From Microlunatus parietis (lineage in GTDB: Bacteria > Actinomycetota > Actinomycetes > Propionibacteriales > Propionibacteriaceae), in NCBI RefSeq assembly GCF_013407955.1, contig NZ_JACCBU010000001.1, forward strand, positions 62,001 through 126,000: a stretch of DNA of 64,000 nt, in the 5' to 3' direction. Each line of letters begins with the position of its first letter. Position 1 is the first letter of the stretch. Below, in pieces: positions 34,706 to 42,821 of the stretch. The position numbers and the translations under genes are program-made. The notes below the pieces were generated by a model. It was not told the origin of the DNA. It saw only the letters and a program-made list of their open reading frames with translations, and made no database searches.

Positions 34706-35205
34706 CCGGCCAGCTCCGGTTCGGCCCAGCGGAAGGACGGGATGGCGGCCGCCGGATCGATCAGCTCGAACGTCCAGGCCAGCCCGAGTTCACCCGTCCG
34801 CAGATAACGCAACGCGGGCTCGCGCAGCGGAGCGTAGGACCGCCGAGTCAACCTGATCATCGCCTCGTCCCGCGGAATCCACCGAGCCTCCAAGATCAAC
34901 TCGTCCGGGTCCGCGGGCTGCAGGGCCGTGCCCGGGTCGACCGCGGCCGTGAAGGTCCAGCTGGTCGACAGCTGTTCGCCCCGGTGGGCCACGGTCGTCG
35001 TCGCGATCAGTTCCAGGTCGGTGCACTCGAGCCGGCAGCCGGCCTCCTCGGCCAGCTCCCGTACCGCCGCCTGATCGGGCGACTCCCCCGCCTCGATCTT
35101 CCCGCTCGGCACCGACCAGATCGGCTCGCGGGTGAAGAAGTCCGGTTCCCGGATCATCAGGACGCCGTCGCCGGCGATCACCACGACACCCGCGTATCCA
35201 CGCAT
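34702..35205 (-). CDS. NUDIX hydrolase
   Basis: A 167-residue protein. The Nudix box GKIEAGESPDQAAVRELAEEAG fits GX5EX7REUXEEXGU closely and holds the metal ions used to cleave nucleoside diphosphate-X bonds. WSVPSGKIE precedes it. The ATG at 35205 is supported by TATTCT (35212-35217, minus strand) six bases upstream (leaderless). It is cotranscribed with the P-loop kinase. The actual nucleotide substrate is unknown. Confidence 0.9.
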   Translation of the reverse strand: MRGYAGVVVIAGDGVLMIREPDFFTREPIWSVPSGKIEAGESPDQAAVRELAEEAGCRLECTDLELIATTTVAHRGEQLSTSWTFTAAVDPGTALQPADPDELILEARWIPRDEAMIRLTRRSYAPLREPALRYLRTGELGLAWTFELIDPAAAIPSFRWAEPELAG

Positions 35206-35298
35206 GGCCGAAGAATAGATCAGGAATCGAGAAGCCCCGCCCGCCGTGCCCGCCCTAGCGTGATGCTCACCAAGATCATTCCGAGAAAGGGCTCAACC

Positions 35299-35529
35299 AT
35301 GAAGGCCAGCAAGCGCATCCGACAGTTCCACCGCTGGCTGTCGATCATCTTCACGGTCACCGTGATCATCGCGTTCATCGCGACCGTCACCCAGCCGGTC
35401 CTGCCGTTCGCCCTCGTCTACGCGCCGCTGCTGCCGCTGGCCCTGCAACTGATCACCGGCCTCTACCTCTTCGCCCTCCCCTATCTGAACAAACGCCGCG
35501 CAGCGAAGAGCTCCCCTCACCCCGCCTGA
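35299..35529 (+). CDS. Small two-helix membrane protein
   Basis: A 76-residue protein: a basic N-terminus (MKASKRIRQFHRWLS), two hydrophobic helices (IIFTVTVIIAFIATVTQ and FALVYAPLLPLALQLITGLYLF) and a basic tail. The His-Arg-Trp near the first helix recalls small membrane proteins often found in actinobacteria, but I cannot name a family. GAAAGG lies about ten bases before ATG. A downstream partner is absent. Confidence 0.7.
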   Translation: MKASKRIRQFHRWLSIIFTVTVIIAFIATVTQPVLPFALVYAPLLPLALQLITGLYLFALPYLNKRRAAKSSPHPA

Positions 35530-36148
35530 TCGCAGCCTCGGGATGGCGCAGCCCAAGTATGCGAGCCGAACCGCAGCATTGAGCCGCACCTGCTCGTCAT
35601 CCGATCCCAGTAGCTTTCGAAGCGCGGCCCGACCGATACCCATGATCAATCATGGACGAGACGACGACCTACGCGACGAATCGATCCAGAAGGTTATGCC
35701 GATCTGCCCAGATCGGGACGCAACTGACCCTGAACCCGAATCCACCGTTACCAGTCGCTGCCGGCCTCGGACCACCGGCCGCTGTTCCTGCCCGGGTGAT
35801 GTCGCGAAACCTCTTGGCATCGACCGCAACAGACCGGTACAACGTTGCAGCCTTTGGTGCGAAGAGAAATCGCGACACGCCCGTCGCATCACCATCGCAG
35901 CCTCGACATCGCCGAACGGACCGCTTGACCGGCAGAACGAGCCGAAAGTGAGGTCAAGTAGTCCGCTCAGTGAACTGGCACACGACGGGCGCGGTTCGTC
36001 GGGAACCCGGCTTAGCCGTTTCGGTTCGGGCTGAACGGTCGTCCAGACGTCTGAGCGTTCCGGACAGGAACACAACGACCAGGGCTTGGAAGGCTCGGTC
36101 CCCCCAACGCCACCACGCAGGAACGCGACCATCAGGAACGCAGGGGGT
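35530..36148. other. Intergenic region with second repeat copy and a decayed fragment
   Basis: No complete gene. The minus strand from 35649 down to about 35535 translates to MIMGIGRAALRKLLG...QVRLNAAVRLAYLGCA, which resembles one HEAT-like repeat and may be a gene remnant. From 35796 to 35975 lies dispersed repeat copy B. The remainder shows nothing recognisable. Confidence 0.5.
35796..35975. repeat. Dispersed structured repeat, copy B
   Basis: CAACGTTGCA (35840-35849) is followed after eight bases by a 21-base block (35858-35878) identical to that in copy A. The left side (about 35803-35824) is an imperfect inverted copy of that block (17 of 22 match), giving a potential hairpin with a loop of about 33 bases. 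The right part has GAACGGACCGCTTGACC facing GGTCAAGTAGTCCGCTC, a second long stem. Copy A shares both conserved parts. It lies just downstream of the tRNA cluster. Confidence 0.7.
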
Positions 36149-36169
36149 TTGGGGGACTCGGTCCCCCAA
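36149..36169 (-). terminator. Terminator of the tRNA cluster
   Basis: TTGGGGGAC (36149-36157) pairs with GTCCCCCAA (36161-36169) around a three-base loop, about 70 bases past the last tRNA in the direction of transcription. Confidence 0.7.
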
Positions 36170-36240
36170 CAGACACAACCGAACCGACTCGCGAAGTCGC
36201 CCGACAGGGCAACGAGCAGGGGTCGGCGGAGGTTCGGGGG

Positions 36241-36312
36241 TGGGCGATACTGGGTTCGAACCAGTGACCTCTTCCGTGTCAGGGAAGCGCGCTACCGCTG
36301 CGCCAATCGCCC
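36241..36312 (-). tRNA. tRNA-Val (GAC)
   Basis: A 72-base cloverleaf. The acceptor GGGCGA pairs with TCGCCC, the TTCGAA T-loop is present, and the anticodon loop CTGACAC gives GAC. No encoded CCA is seen. It is nearly identical to the tRNA-Val(CAC) gene at 38543 on the other strand. Confidence 0.96.
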
Positions 36313-36313
36313 G

Positions 36314-36384
36314 AGGTGGAGACGGGATTCGAACCCGTGTACACGGATTTGCAGTCCGTTGCCTCGCCTCTCGGCCACTCCACC
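36314..36384 (-). tRNA. tRNA-Cys (GCA)
   Basis: A 71-base cloverleaf with acceptor GGTGGAG/CTCCACC, anticodon loop CTGCAAA (GCA) and T-loop TTCGAAT. It is one base from the tRNA-Val gene and in the same transcript. Confidence 0.96.
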
Positions 36385-36426
36385 GAGGAGCGTGGCGAAC
36401 CCTACCCGAAAGTAGGACCCGCTCCG

Positions 36427-36498
36427 AGCGGACGACGGGATTCGAACCCGCGACCCTCACCTTGGCAAGGTGATGCTCTACCCCTGAGCCACGTCCGC
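36427..36498 (-). tRNA. tRNA-Gly (GCC)
   Basis: A 72-base cloverleaf with acceptor GCGGACG/CGTCCGC, anticodon loop TTGCCAA (GCC) and T-loop TTCGAAT. It is first in the three-gene tRNA unit. Confidence 0.96.
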
Positions 36499-36530
36499 GC
36501 GCCGCTCCCGGAGGGGCGGTGCGTTCAGGA

Positions 36531-36560
36531 ACTTTAGCCTAGCCGCAGGCGCGAGTCCAA
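36531..36560 (-). promoter_or_regulatory. Promoter of the Gly-Cys-Val tRNA unit
   Basis: On the minus strand TTGGAC (36560-36555), an 18-base spacer and TAAAGT (36536-36531) lie about 33 bases before the tRNA-Gly 5' end. Confidence 0.6.
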
Positions 36561-36603
36561 CTGGGTTCCACCGGTGTCGTTTCCGGCGCACTATCGTGGC
36601 TGC

Positions 36604-37470
36604 ATGACGACCACGAGCGCCGACCCCTCAGCGACGGCAGCGGCCTCCGGCGACCTGCGGATCTGGGTCAACGGAACCCTCTACGACGACCCTTCAGCGG
36701 CGACGATCGGCGCTGCCGATCACGGCCTGGTGGTCGGCGACGGTGTCTTCGAGACGCTCAAGGTGTTGCCCGCAGGACCGTTCACGGTGGGCCGCCACCT
36801 GGACCGGCTGACCAGGTCGGCCCGGCTGCTCGGGTTGCCCGATCCCGATCATGACCAGGCACGGGAAGCGATCGACGCGGTGCTGGCCGATCGTGCGTAC
36901 GAGCTCGGCAAGATCAGGATCACGTACACGGGCGGCCGCGGGCCGCTCGGCTCGCAGGCTCCGTTCGGCCCGCCGACGCTCGTCGTCGCGGCCGACTCGA
37001 TCGAGCCGCTGGAGCCGACGACGGCGATCGTCACCGCGCCCTGGACCCGCAACGAACGCGGCGCCCTGGCCGGCGTGAAGTCGATCTCGTATGCCGAGAA
37101 CGTGCGGGCGCTGGCGTACGCCGCCGAGCGTGGCGGGACCGAGGCGATCTTGATCAACAACGCCGGTCACGTCTGCGAGGGCACCGGCTCCAACATCTTC
37201 TTCGTGTTCGGCGACGACCTCGTCACGCCCACCCTGGAGGCGGGTCCGCTGGCCGGAATCACCCGCGCGCTGGTGATCGAATGGTGTGGTGTCCGGGAAG
37301 CCGACCTGACCGAGGTCGAGGCCCGGGCTGCCGATGAGGTGTTCATCACATCGTCGCTGCGCGACGTCCAGGGCGTGCACCGCTGGGACGACAAGGAATA
37401 CCCGACGACCCGGTCGGCCGAGTTGGCCAAGATCTTCGCCGAGCGCTCGGCAGCCGATCTGGAGCCTTAG
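36604..37470 (+). CDS. pabC: Class IV aminotransferase (aminodeoxychorismate lyase-like)
   Basis: A 288-residue fold-type IV PLP enzyme. ADHGLVVGDGVFETLKV, KIRITYTGGRGPLG, the Schiff-base Lys in GVKSISYAENVRAL and EGTGSNIFFVFGDDLVTP are the conserved blocks. The length and PLA(G)ITRALVIEWC motif suit aminodeoxychorismate lyase, which makes p-aminobenzoate for folate, but a D-amino-acid or branched-chain transaminase cannot be excluded. TATCGT (36592-36597) six bases before the ATG indicates a leaderless start. Convergent with the EamA gene, stops overlapping. Confidence 0.82.
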   Translation: MTTTSADPSATAAASGDLRIWVNGTLYDDPSAATIGAADHGLVVGDGVFETLKVLPAGPFTVGRHLDRLTRSARLLGLPDPDHDQAREAIDAVLADRAYELGKIRITYTGGRGPLGSQAPFGPPTLVVAADSIEPLEPTTAIVTAPWTRNERGALAGVKSISYAENVRALAYAAERGGTEAILINNAGHVCEGTGSNIFFVFGDDLVTPTLEAGPLAGITRALVIEWCGVREADLTEVEARAADEVFITSSLRDVQGVHRWDDKEYPTTRSAELAKIFAERSAADLEP

Positions 37471-38375
37471 GAGCCCCGCTCCTCCGCCAGGTCGGGTCCG
37501 GTTGCGACGGCTTCGGGCGGCGCCGGCTTGGACTTCCAGGTGCCGAGGATCGAGCCGATGATCACCAGCGGGAAGCCGATCGCCAGCCCGATCGTCAGCG
37601 GTTCGTGCAGGATCGCGGCGCCGAGGATGATCGCGATCGCCGGGTTGATGTAGGTGATGAAGGTCATCCGGCTCGGCCCGACCTCCTTGATCAACGCGAA
37701 CATGACCAGGAACGCGCCGGCCGTGCAGACCACGGCCAGCACGACGACCGAGCTGATCGCCTGCGCGGACACCATCCGGTCCGGCCAGACCAGCGGGGTG
37801 AACGGCGCGTAGACGGCCGCCGCGAGGAACAGCGAGGCCGTGATCACGCCGAGCGGCGGAAGATCATCGAGCTTCCGGCTGATGATGATCGGGCCGATCG
37901 CGTACCCGATGGTCACGAGTCCCAGCGCCCCGACGGCCAGCAGATCGTCGACGTGCACGTCCAGGCCGACCAACAGCGCGGCACCGGCGAAGCCGAGCAG
38001 CAGGCCGGTGATCCGGCGCGCGTCGAAACGATCATGGCCGAGCACGCCCAGCAGGATCGCCGTGATCAGCGGAACGACCGCGATGAAGAGTCCGGTCGTC
38101 GAGCTGTTCAGCCGCGTCTCCGCCGTGCCGAGCATGAACCACGGCACCACGATCTCGATCACCGTGAAGAGCAAAATCCAGCGCCAGTGCTTGAGCAGCG
38201 ACCGGAACGCCCCTTGGCGCAGGGCGATCGGCAGCAGCAGGAGGGCACCGAGGAACGTCCGCCCGAACGCGAGCAGCAGCGGATCGATCTCCACCACCGC
38301 CACCCGAATGAACAGGTACGGAATCCCCCAGAACAAGCTGAGCGCAGCGAACAGGATCCAGCCGCGCCGCGTCAT
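37467..38375 (-). CDS. EamA/DMT-family membrane transporter
   Basis: A 302-residue protein with ten predicted transmembrane helices in two EamA repeats. ILFAALSLFWGIPYLFIRVAV opens the first; the end of the second reads RMTFITYINPAIAIILGAAILHEPLTIGLAIGFPLVIIGSI. The family exports or imports small metabolites, often amino acids; substrate unknown. The ATG at 38375 overlaps the stop of a four-codon upstream frame (GTG ATG CTG CGA TGA) whose GTG is seven bases after TAGCGT, so translation may rely on termination-reinitiation. Confidence 0.9.
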   Translation of the reverse strand: MTRRGWILFAALSLFWGIPYLFIRVAVVEIDPLLLAFGRTFLGALLLLPIALRQGAFRSLLKHWRWILLFTVIEIVVPWFMLGTAETRLNSSTTGLFIAVVPLITAILLGVLGHDRFDARRITGLLLGFAGAALLVGLDVHVDDLLAVGALGLVTIGYAIGPIIISRKLDDLPPLGVITASLFLAAAVYAPFTPLVWPDRMVSAQAISSVVVLAVVCTAGAFLVMFALIKEVGPSRMTFITYINPAIAIILGAAILHEPLTIGLAIGFPLVIIGSILGTWKSKPAPPEAVATGPDLAEERGS

Positions 38376-38386
38376 CGCAGCATCAC
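38372..38386 (-). other. Four-codon upstream ORF overlapping the EamA start
   Basis: GTG ATG CTG CGA TGA follows TAGCGT (38394-38399, minus strand) by seven bases. Its stop overlaps the ATG of the transporter gene. This fits a leaderless micro-ORF that couples translation. Confidence 0.4.
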
Positions 38387-38542
38387 GAGCCCGACGCTAA
38401 CACCGGCCTCCGACACTGCGGGCCGGATTACCGCCGGCACGGAGCTTCGACGCTCCGGAACCGAGTCGTCGTTCGCCGTACCGATGCGCTATCCTGATCA
38501 CCGCGTTGGCCGGGATCCACCTCCGGAGGATTCAGGTTCGAC

Positions 38543-38614
38543 GGGCGATTGGCGCAGTGGTAGCGCGCTTCGTTCACACCGAAGAGGTCACTGGTTCGAA
38601 CCCAGTATCGCCCA
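38543..38614 (+). tRNA. tRNA-Val (CAC)
   Basis: A 72-base cloverleaf with acceptor GGGCGA/TCGCCC and anticodon loop TTCACAC (CAC). It matches the tRNA-Val(GAC) gene at 36241 except in the anticodon arm and one D-arm base. TATCCT at 38490-38495 is a likely -10. A GTCCCC/GGGGAC hairpin follows at about 38640. Confidence 0.96.
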
Positions 38615-38700
38615 CCCGCTGCATGCTCGTCGCCTTCGGCGTCCCCATGACGAAGTCTCGGGGACGGCCAGATCCTCCTCGGCCTCCTCTCGGGACGACA

Positions 38701-39300
38701 TCAGTCCGCCCGGCGGTACCGATTGATCACAACGCCGGTCTTGGCCGGTTGCGACGAGACCAGTTCAAAACGGTGCTTGACGCCGTCGGCGGGGAAGATC
38801 GACTTCCCGCCGCCGAGGACGATCGGTTCCACGTAGAGCGACAGTTCGTCGACCAGGCCGGCGGCCAGCAGGGCTCGAGTGACCTCGGTACTGCCGCTCA
38901 CGGAGAGGTACTTGTCGCCGGGCCGGCTCCTCAGCTCGGATACGGTCTCGATCAGGTCGCCCGGACGGACCAGGGTGGCCGGGCCCCAGGTCAGGTCGGC
39001 CTCGGACAGGGTGCCCGACACCACGTACTTGTGGATCCGGCTGAGGGTGCTGGTGAACGGGTCGTCCTCGTCGGTCCGCTCGGGCCAGGACGCCGCCGAG
39101 ATCTGGTACGTCACGCGCCCGGACAGGGACGCCTCGGTCTGCTGCAGGTCCGACATCAGGGCCGGGGCCATCACCTCGGGGTCGAAGTACGGCATCGACC
39201 AGCCACCGTGCCGGAAGTTGCCGCTGGGATCTTCGTCGGCCCCGCCAGGCGCCTGCACGACGCCATCCATGCTCATGAATTCACTCACCTTGACTCGCAT
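38701..39300 (-). CDS. Dihydrofolate-reductase-like (RibD C-terminal fold) protein
   Basis: A 199-residue YyaP/RibD_C-type protein: VSEFMSMDGVVQAPGGADED at the start, SLSGRVTYQISAASWP, KYVVSGTL, and SGSTEVTRALLAAGLVDELSLYVEPIVLGGGKSIF at the end. The ATG at 39300 begins the conserved region. The frame extends upstream to 39528 without support and across the divergent AraC gene. Its function is unknown; divergent pairing with a regulator suggests that the AraC protein may control it. Confidence 0.86.
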   Translation of the reverse strand: MRVKVSEFMSMDGVVQAPGGADEDPSGNFRHGGWSMPYFDPEVMAPALMSDLQQTEASLSGRVTYQISAASWPERTDEDDPFTSTLSRIHKYVVSGTLSEADLTWGPATLVRPGDLIETVSELRSRPGDKYLSVSGSTEVTRALLAAGLVDELSLYVEPIVLGGGKSIFPADGVKHRFELVSSQPAKTGVVINRYRRAD

Positions 39301-39431
39301 GGCGGGGATCGTAGGGACCCCGCCCGGGCCCTGTCTTGGACGGACGCGACAGCCGATACGCAGGCCGACGTACGCGGAGTGACGTCGCGCGACGGATGCC
39401 ATCGGCACCGGCCCGCCACCAGGATGGGCCC

Positions 39432-40160
39432 ATGACACCCACTCGGGATCGCGGCGCGCGGCTCCCGGTCGAGCACCGGTCGTCCGAATCGGCCTACATC
39501 GCCTGCGTCTGGCGTACGACCGGAGCACGCGTGGCCGAGGAGATGCTCGCCATCGCCGAGTCCCGGTGGGATCTGGTGTTCTGGGAGGAACGCGGCGAAC
39601 TGTGTGGCTCCGTGGTCGGTCCCTCCGCCCGACCGCGCCGGGTGCCGATCCCGGACGCCAGCGAGACGTTCGGCATCAACTTCGCGTTCGGCACCGTGCT
39701 CGGTCAGCTGCCGGCCACCCGGCAGGTCGACGGCATCCTCCGGCTGCCCGACGTGAGCCGCCGCAAGGTCCGGCTCGCCGGGACGTCCTGGTCACTGCCG
39801 ACGTTCGACAACGCCGAGGCGTTCGTCGCCGGCCTGGTGCGCGAGGAGATCCTGGTCCGGGACCGGCTCGTGGCGGAGGTCCACCGCGGAGCCACCACCG
39901 ACCTCTCCACGCGGACCGTGCAGCGTCGCTTCCTCAGTGCCACCGGGCTTCCCCGGTCGGTCGCCCGCCAGATCGATCGGGCCCGCAACGCAGCCGTACG
40001 ACTCGAGGCCGGTGCTGCTCCCGCCGAGGTCGTCGCAGAACTCGACTTCTACGACCACTCGCACCTGGTCCGGGCGTTGCGCCGCTACCTGGGCCGTACC
40101 CCGACCCAACTCCGGCTCGGTGATCATCCCGAACCGCTGTCGCTGCTCTACCCGACCTGA
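39432..40160 (+). CDS. AraC-family transcriptional regulator
   Basis: A 242-residue regulator. A poorly conserved N-terminal ligand-binding half (SSESAYIACVWRTTGARVAEE) is followed by a C-terminal double HTH: LSTRTVQRRFLSATGLP and AELDFYDHSHLVRALRRYLGRTPTQLR. Divergent from the RibD-like gene at 38701, which is a plausible target. CAGGAT stands six bases before the ATG. Inducer unknown. Confidence 0.85.
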   Translation: MTPTRDRGARLPVEHRSSESAYIACVWRTTGARVAEEMLAIAESRWDLVFWEERGELCGSVVGPSARPRRVPIPDASETFGINFAFGTVLGQLPATRQVDGILRLPDVSRRKVRLAGTSWSLPTFDNAEAFVAGLVREEILVRDRLVAEVHRGATTDLSTRTVQRRFLSATGLPRSVARQIDRARNAAVRLEAGAAPAEVVAELDFYDHSHLVRALRRYLGRTPTQLRLGDHPEPLSLLYPT

Positions 40161-40204
40161 TCAACTCGGCCCGGGAGGTCCGGCACTCTGCGATGCTGCT
40201 TCCC

Positions 40205-40864
40205 GTGCGCCTTTATCTGTCGTCGTTCCGGATCGGTGATCATCCCGAGATCTTGATCAAGCTGGCCGGTGATCACCGCCGGACCGCCATGATCGCCAAC
40301 GCGATCGACCACCTGCCAGCCGAGGTCAGGACAGCGCGGGTCGAGGAGGAGCTGGGCAGGCTGCGGGAGGTCGGGCTCGAGCCGTACGAGCTGGACCTGC
40401 GGCGGTTCTCCGGCCGGCCGGGTTCGCTGCGGGAGGCGCTGGACGGTGTAGGGATCGTGTGGCTGCGGGGCGGGAACGTGTTCGTGCTCCGCCACCGGCT
40501 GGCCGAGTCCGGGTTCGATCAGTTGTTGCTCGAGGTGCTCGGCGCGGATCGGTACGTGGTCGGCGGCTACAGCGCCGGTGTCTGCGTGCTGGGCACCACG
40601 CTGGCCGGTCTCGAGGCCTGTGACCCGCTCGCCGACCTGGAACAGGTGGCGCCCGGCGCGGAGCCGGTGATCGACGGTCTCGGGATCCTCGACGGGACGG
40701 TGGTGCCGCATCTCGACTCCCCCGAGCACCCCGAATCGGCGGTGCTCACCTCGGTCGCGGACGAGCTCCGCGGCGCGGGCCGGACGCTGATCGAGCTGCG
40801 GGACGGCGATGTCCTGCTCATCACCGACGACAACCGGGCGCTGCTCCCCCGAGCCCGCCACTGA
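40205..40864 (+). CDS. Peptidase E-like (S51) protein
   Basis: A 219-residue class I glutamine-amidotransferase-fold protein of peptidase family S51. WLRGGNVFVLRHRL forms the start of the active-site region, and the nucleophile Ser is in VVGGYSAGVCVLG. Asp and His partners probably lie in the GTVVPHLDSPEHPE stretch. S51 members cleave N-terminal Asp dipeptides or cyanophycin. The GTG at 40205 is seven bases after GATGCT; 40193 (ATG) is the alternative. Confidence 0.85.
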   Translation: MRLYLSSFRIGDHPEILIKLAGDHRRTAMIANAIDHLPAEVRTARVEEELGRLREVGLEPYELDLRRFSGRPGSLREALDGVGIVWLRGGNVFVLRHRLAESGFDQLLLEVLGADRYVVGGYSAGVCVLGTTLAGLEACDPLADLEQVAPGAEPVIDGLGILDGTVVPHLDSPEHPESAVLTSVADELRGAGRTLIELRDGDVLLITDDNRALLPRARH

Positions 40865-40876
40865 AGGAGTGATCCT

Positions 40877-41719
40877 GTGAGAGCAAGCCGCTGGAACGAG
40901 ACGGAGAACGCCGAGGCCTATGCGGCGTTCACCCACCGCTTTCCCATGTACGCCGACACCAGCCGCGATGTGGTCGAGCGGGCGGACGTCTCGGCGGCCG
41001 ACGGCGTGCTCGATCTCTGCTGCGGTACGGGCGCCACGACGCGGGTCCTGCTCCCCCGGCTGCCGGACCGGGCCCAGGTCTGGGCGGTCGACGGGTCACC
41101 GGCCATGATCGACGTCGCCAAGGCCGAGACGGCCGATCCGCGGGTGACCTGGATCCGCTCCGCCGCGGAGGAGGTCGACCGGTGCCGGGCAGCAGCCGCT
41201 CCGCTGGTGGACGCGGTCGTCTGCAACTCGGCGATCTGGCAGACCGAGCTTCCGGTGACGTTCGCGGCGGTGCGCCGGGTACTGCGGCCGGGCGGGCGGT
41301 TCGTGTTCAACATCGGGTCGCAGTTCCTCCGGTACCCGGGCCAGCAGCCCCGCGAGCTCCCGCCCGAGACCGCCAACGTGGTCGCGCTGATGCGGCAGGC
41401 GGCGATCGAGGAGTTCGGCTACCAGCCGCAGCCGCTGCCGCGGCGCCGGCAACCACTGACCCCGGACGGCATCCGGACCGAACTCGAACGGGCCGGGTTC
41501 CGCCAGCTGGCCGCCGAGGACGTCGAGTACGACGATCCGCCCGAGTTGATCCAGGCCTGGCTCGAGGTGCCGATCTTCGCCGACAACGTCTGCCCGGGGC
41601 TGCCGTACCCGCAGCAGCGGCGGGCGCTCGAGCTCGCCGTGCAGCGCGTCGTGCCCGGCCCGCGGGAGCCGGCCCGGTGGTGCCTCGTCACCGCCAGCGC
41701 AGAACCGGCCCACACCTGA
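40877..41719 (+). CDS. Class I SAM-dependent methyltransferase
   Basis: A 280-residue Rossmann methyltransferase. Motif I is GVLDLCCGTGATTRVLLPRL and motif II VWAVDGSPAMIDVAKAE. Post-motif blocks include DAVVCNSAIWQTELPVTFAAVRRVLRPGGRFVFN. SAM is the methyl donor; the acceptor is unknown. GAAGGAG precedes the GTG. It is 12 bases after the peptidase gene and probably cotranscribed. Confidence 0.88.
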   Translation: MRASRWNETENAEAYAAFTHRFPMYADTSRDVVERADVSAADGVLDLCCGTGATTRVLLPRLPDRAQVWAVDGSPAMIDVAKAETADPRVTWIRSAAEEVDRCRAAAAPLVDAVVCNSAIWQTELPVTFAAVRRVLRPGGRFVFNIGSQFLRYPGQQPRELPPETANVVALMRQAAIEEFGYQPQPLPRRRQPLTPDGIRTELERAGFRQLAAEDVEYDDPPELIQAWLEVPIFADNVCPGLPYPQQRRALELAVQRVVPGPREPARWCLVTASAEPAHT

Positions 41720-41743
41720 GGCTCGCGGAAACCTGGTGGCCGG

Positions 41744-41768
41744 GTTCCACGGTGTGCAACCGTGGAAC
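41744..41768. promoter_or_regulatory. Perfect hairpin abutting the VOC gene start
   Basis: GTTCCACGG (41744-41752) and CCGTGGAAC (41760-41768) form a nine-base-pair stem with a seven-base loop. The ATG at 41769 follows directly. It may be a repressor operator or an RNA hairpin controlling translation. Confidence 0.6.
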
Positions 41769-42089
41769 ATGCTCAGAATCGGATCGATCGTGTGGAACGT
41801 GGCGGATCAATCCCGGGCGGCGTCCTTCTGGACCAGCGCGCTCGGCTACCAACAGGACGAGAATCCCGACTTCCTCTTCGACGCCAGCGGCGAAGGGGTC
41901 CGGCTGCACCTGGACGGCACCGACCGGACCCACCTCGACCTGTGGGCCGACGAGGGTCAGCGGGAAGCGGAGGCGGAGCGGCTGGTCGCGCTCGGCGCCA
42001 CCCGGGTCGAGTGGACCTACCCGGAGGGCGCCGACTTCGTAGTCCTCGCCGACACCGAGGGCAATCTCTTCTGCGTCATCGGCACCTGA
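41769..42089 (+). CDS. VOC/glyoxalase-like domain protein
   Basis: A 106-residue protein with one vicinal-oxygen-chelate module: MLRIGSIVWNVADQSRAASFWTSALGY, VRLHLDGTDRTHLDLWAD and FVVLADTEGNLFCVIGT. Metal-ligand positions (His/Glu) are present in part. VOC proteins act as glyoxalases, antibiotic-binding proteins or dioxygenases, so the role is open. An in-frame ATG at 41736 would extend it through the hairpin, but 41769 starts the conserved fold. Confidence 0.82.
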   Translation: MLRIGSIVWNVADQSRAASFWTSALGYQQDENPDFLFDASGEGVRLHLDGTDRTHLDLWADEGQREAEAERLVALGATRVEWTYPEGADFVVLADTEGNLFCVIGT

Positions 42090-42092
42090 GGC

Positions 42093-42821
42093 TCACTCCA
42101 GGTTCGGGCGCTCGATGCCGAGGTAGGCCTGGACGATCGCGTCGTCGGCCAGCAGCTCGACGGCCGGGCCCTCGGCGACGATCTCGCCCGAGGCCAGCAC
42201 GTAGCCGTGGTCGGCCGCGCGCAGGGCCCGGCGGGCGTTCTGCTCGACCAGCAGCACGGTAGTGCCGGAGGCGCGGATCTCGTGGATCACGTCGAACACC
42301 TCGTCGACGATCTTGGGCGCCAGGCCCATCGACGGCTCGTCCATCAGCAGCAGCTTCGGCCGGGCCACCAGCGCGCGGGCGATGGTGAGCATCTGCTGCT
42401 CGCCGCCGGACAGGGTGCCGGCGGGCAGCGACCGCCGTTCGGCGAGCACCGGGAACCGGCCGTACATCTCGCCGATCGACGCCGCGGTGGTACGGCCTCG
42501 ATGCCAGCCGCCCAGCCGCAGGTTCTCCTCCACGGTGAGCGTGGCCAGGATCTGCCGGCCCTCCGGCACCTGGACCAGGCCGCTGCCGACCAGCCGGTGC
42601 GCGGGCGTCCTGGTGATGTCGCGGCCGGCGAAGTTGATCTTGCCCGAGCGTGGGCGCAGGATGCCCGAGACGGCGTTGATGATCGACGACTTGCCGGCGC
42701 CGTTGGCCCCGACCAGCGTCACCAGGGAGCCCTCCTCGACGCTGAACGACACGTTCCGGACCGCCTCGACGCGGCCGTAGCTCACCGTCAGGTCGCGGAC
42801 CTCGAGGATCGGGTCAGCCAT
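42093..42821 (-). CDS. livF: Branched-chain amino-acid ABC transporter ATPase LivF
   Basis: A 242-residue ABC ATPase. Walker A is GANGAGKSS, the signature LSGGEQQ and Walker B LLLMDEPS, followed by IVDEVFDVIHEIRASGTTVLLVEQNARRAL, the LivF pattern. It energises uptake with the LivMG and LivH subunits. The ATG at 42821 overlaps the livMG stop by eight bases. It is the last gene of the liv operon, whose order from the promoter is binding protein, LivH, LivMG, LivF. Confidence 0.93.
   Translation of the reverse strand: MADPILEVRDLTVSYGRVEAVRNVSFSVEEGSLVTLVGANGAGKSSIINAVSGILRPRSGKINFAGRDITRTPAHRLVGSGLVQVPEGRQILATLTVEENLRLGGWHRGRTTAASIGEMYGRFPVLAERRSLPAGTLSGGEQQMLTIARALVARPKLLLMDEPSMGLAPKIVDEVFDVIHEIRASGTTVLLVEQNARRALRAADHGYVLASGEIVAEGPAVELLADDAIVQAYLGIERPNLE

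Noticed and set aside
36200..36540. Open frames across the tRNA cluster
   Set aside because: They are shadows of tRNA genes; three well-formed cloverleafs explain the sequence.
39336..39431. An N-terminal extension of the AraC protein
   Set aside because: It overlaps the divergent promoter region and lacks conserved sequence. The ATG at 39432 fits the regulator start and a -10-like CAGGAT.
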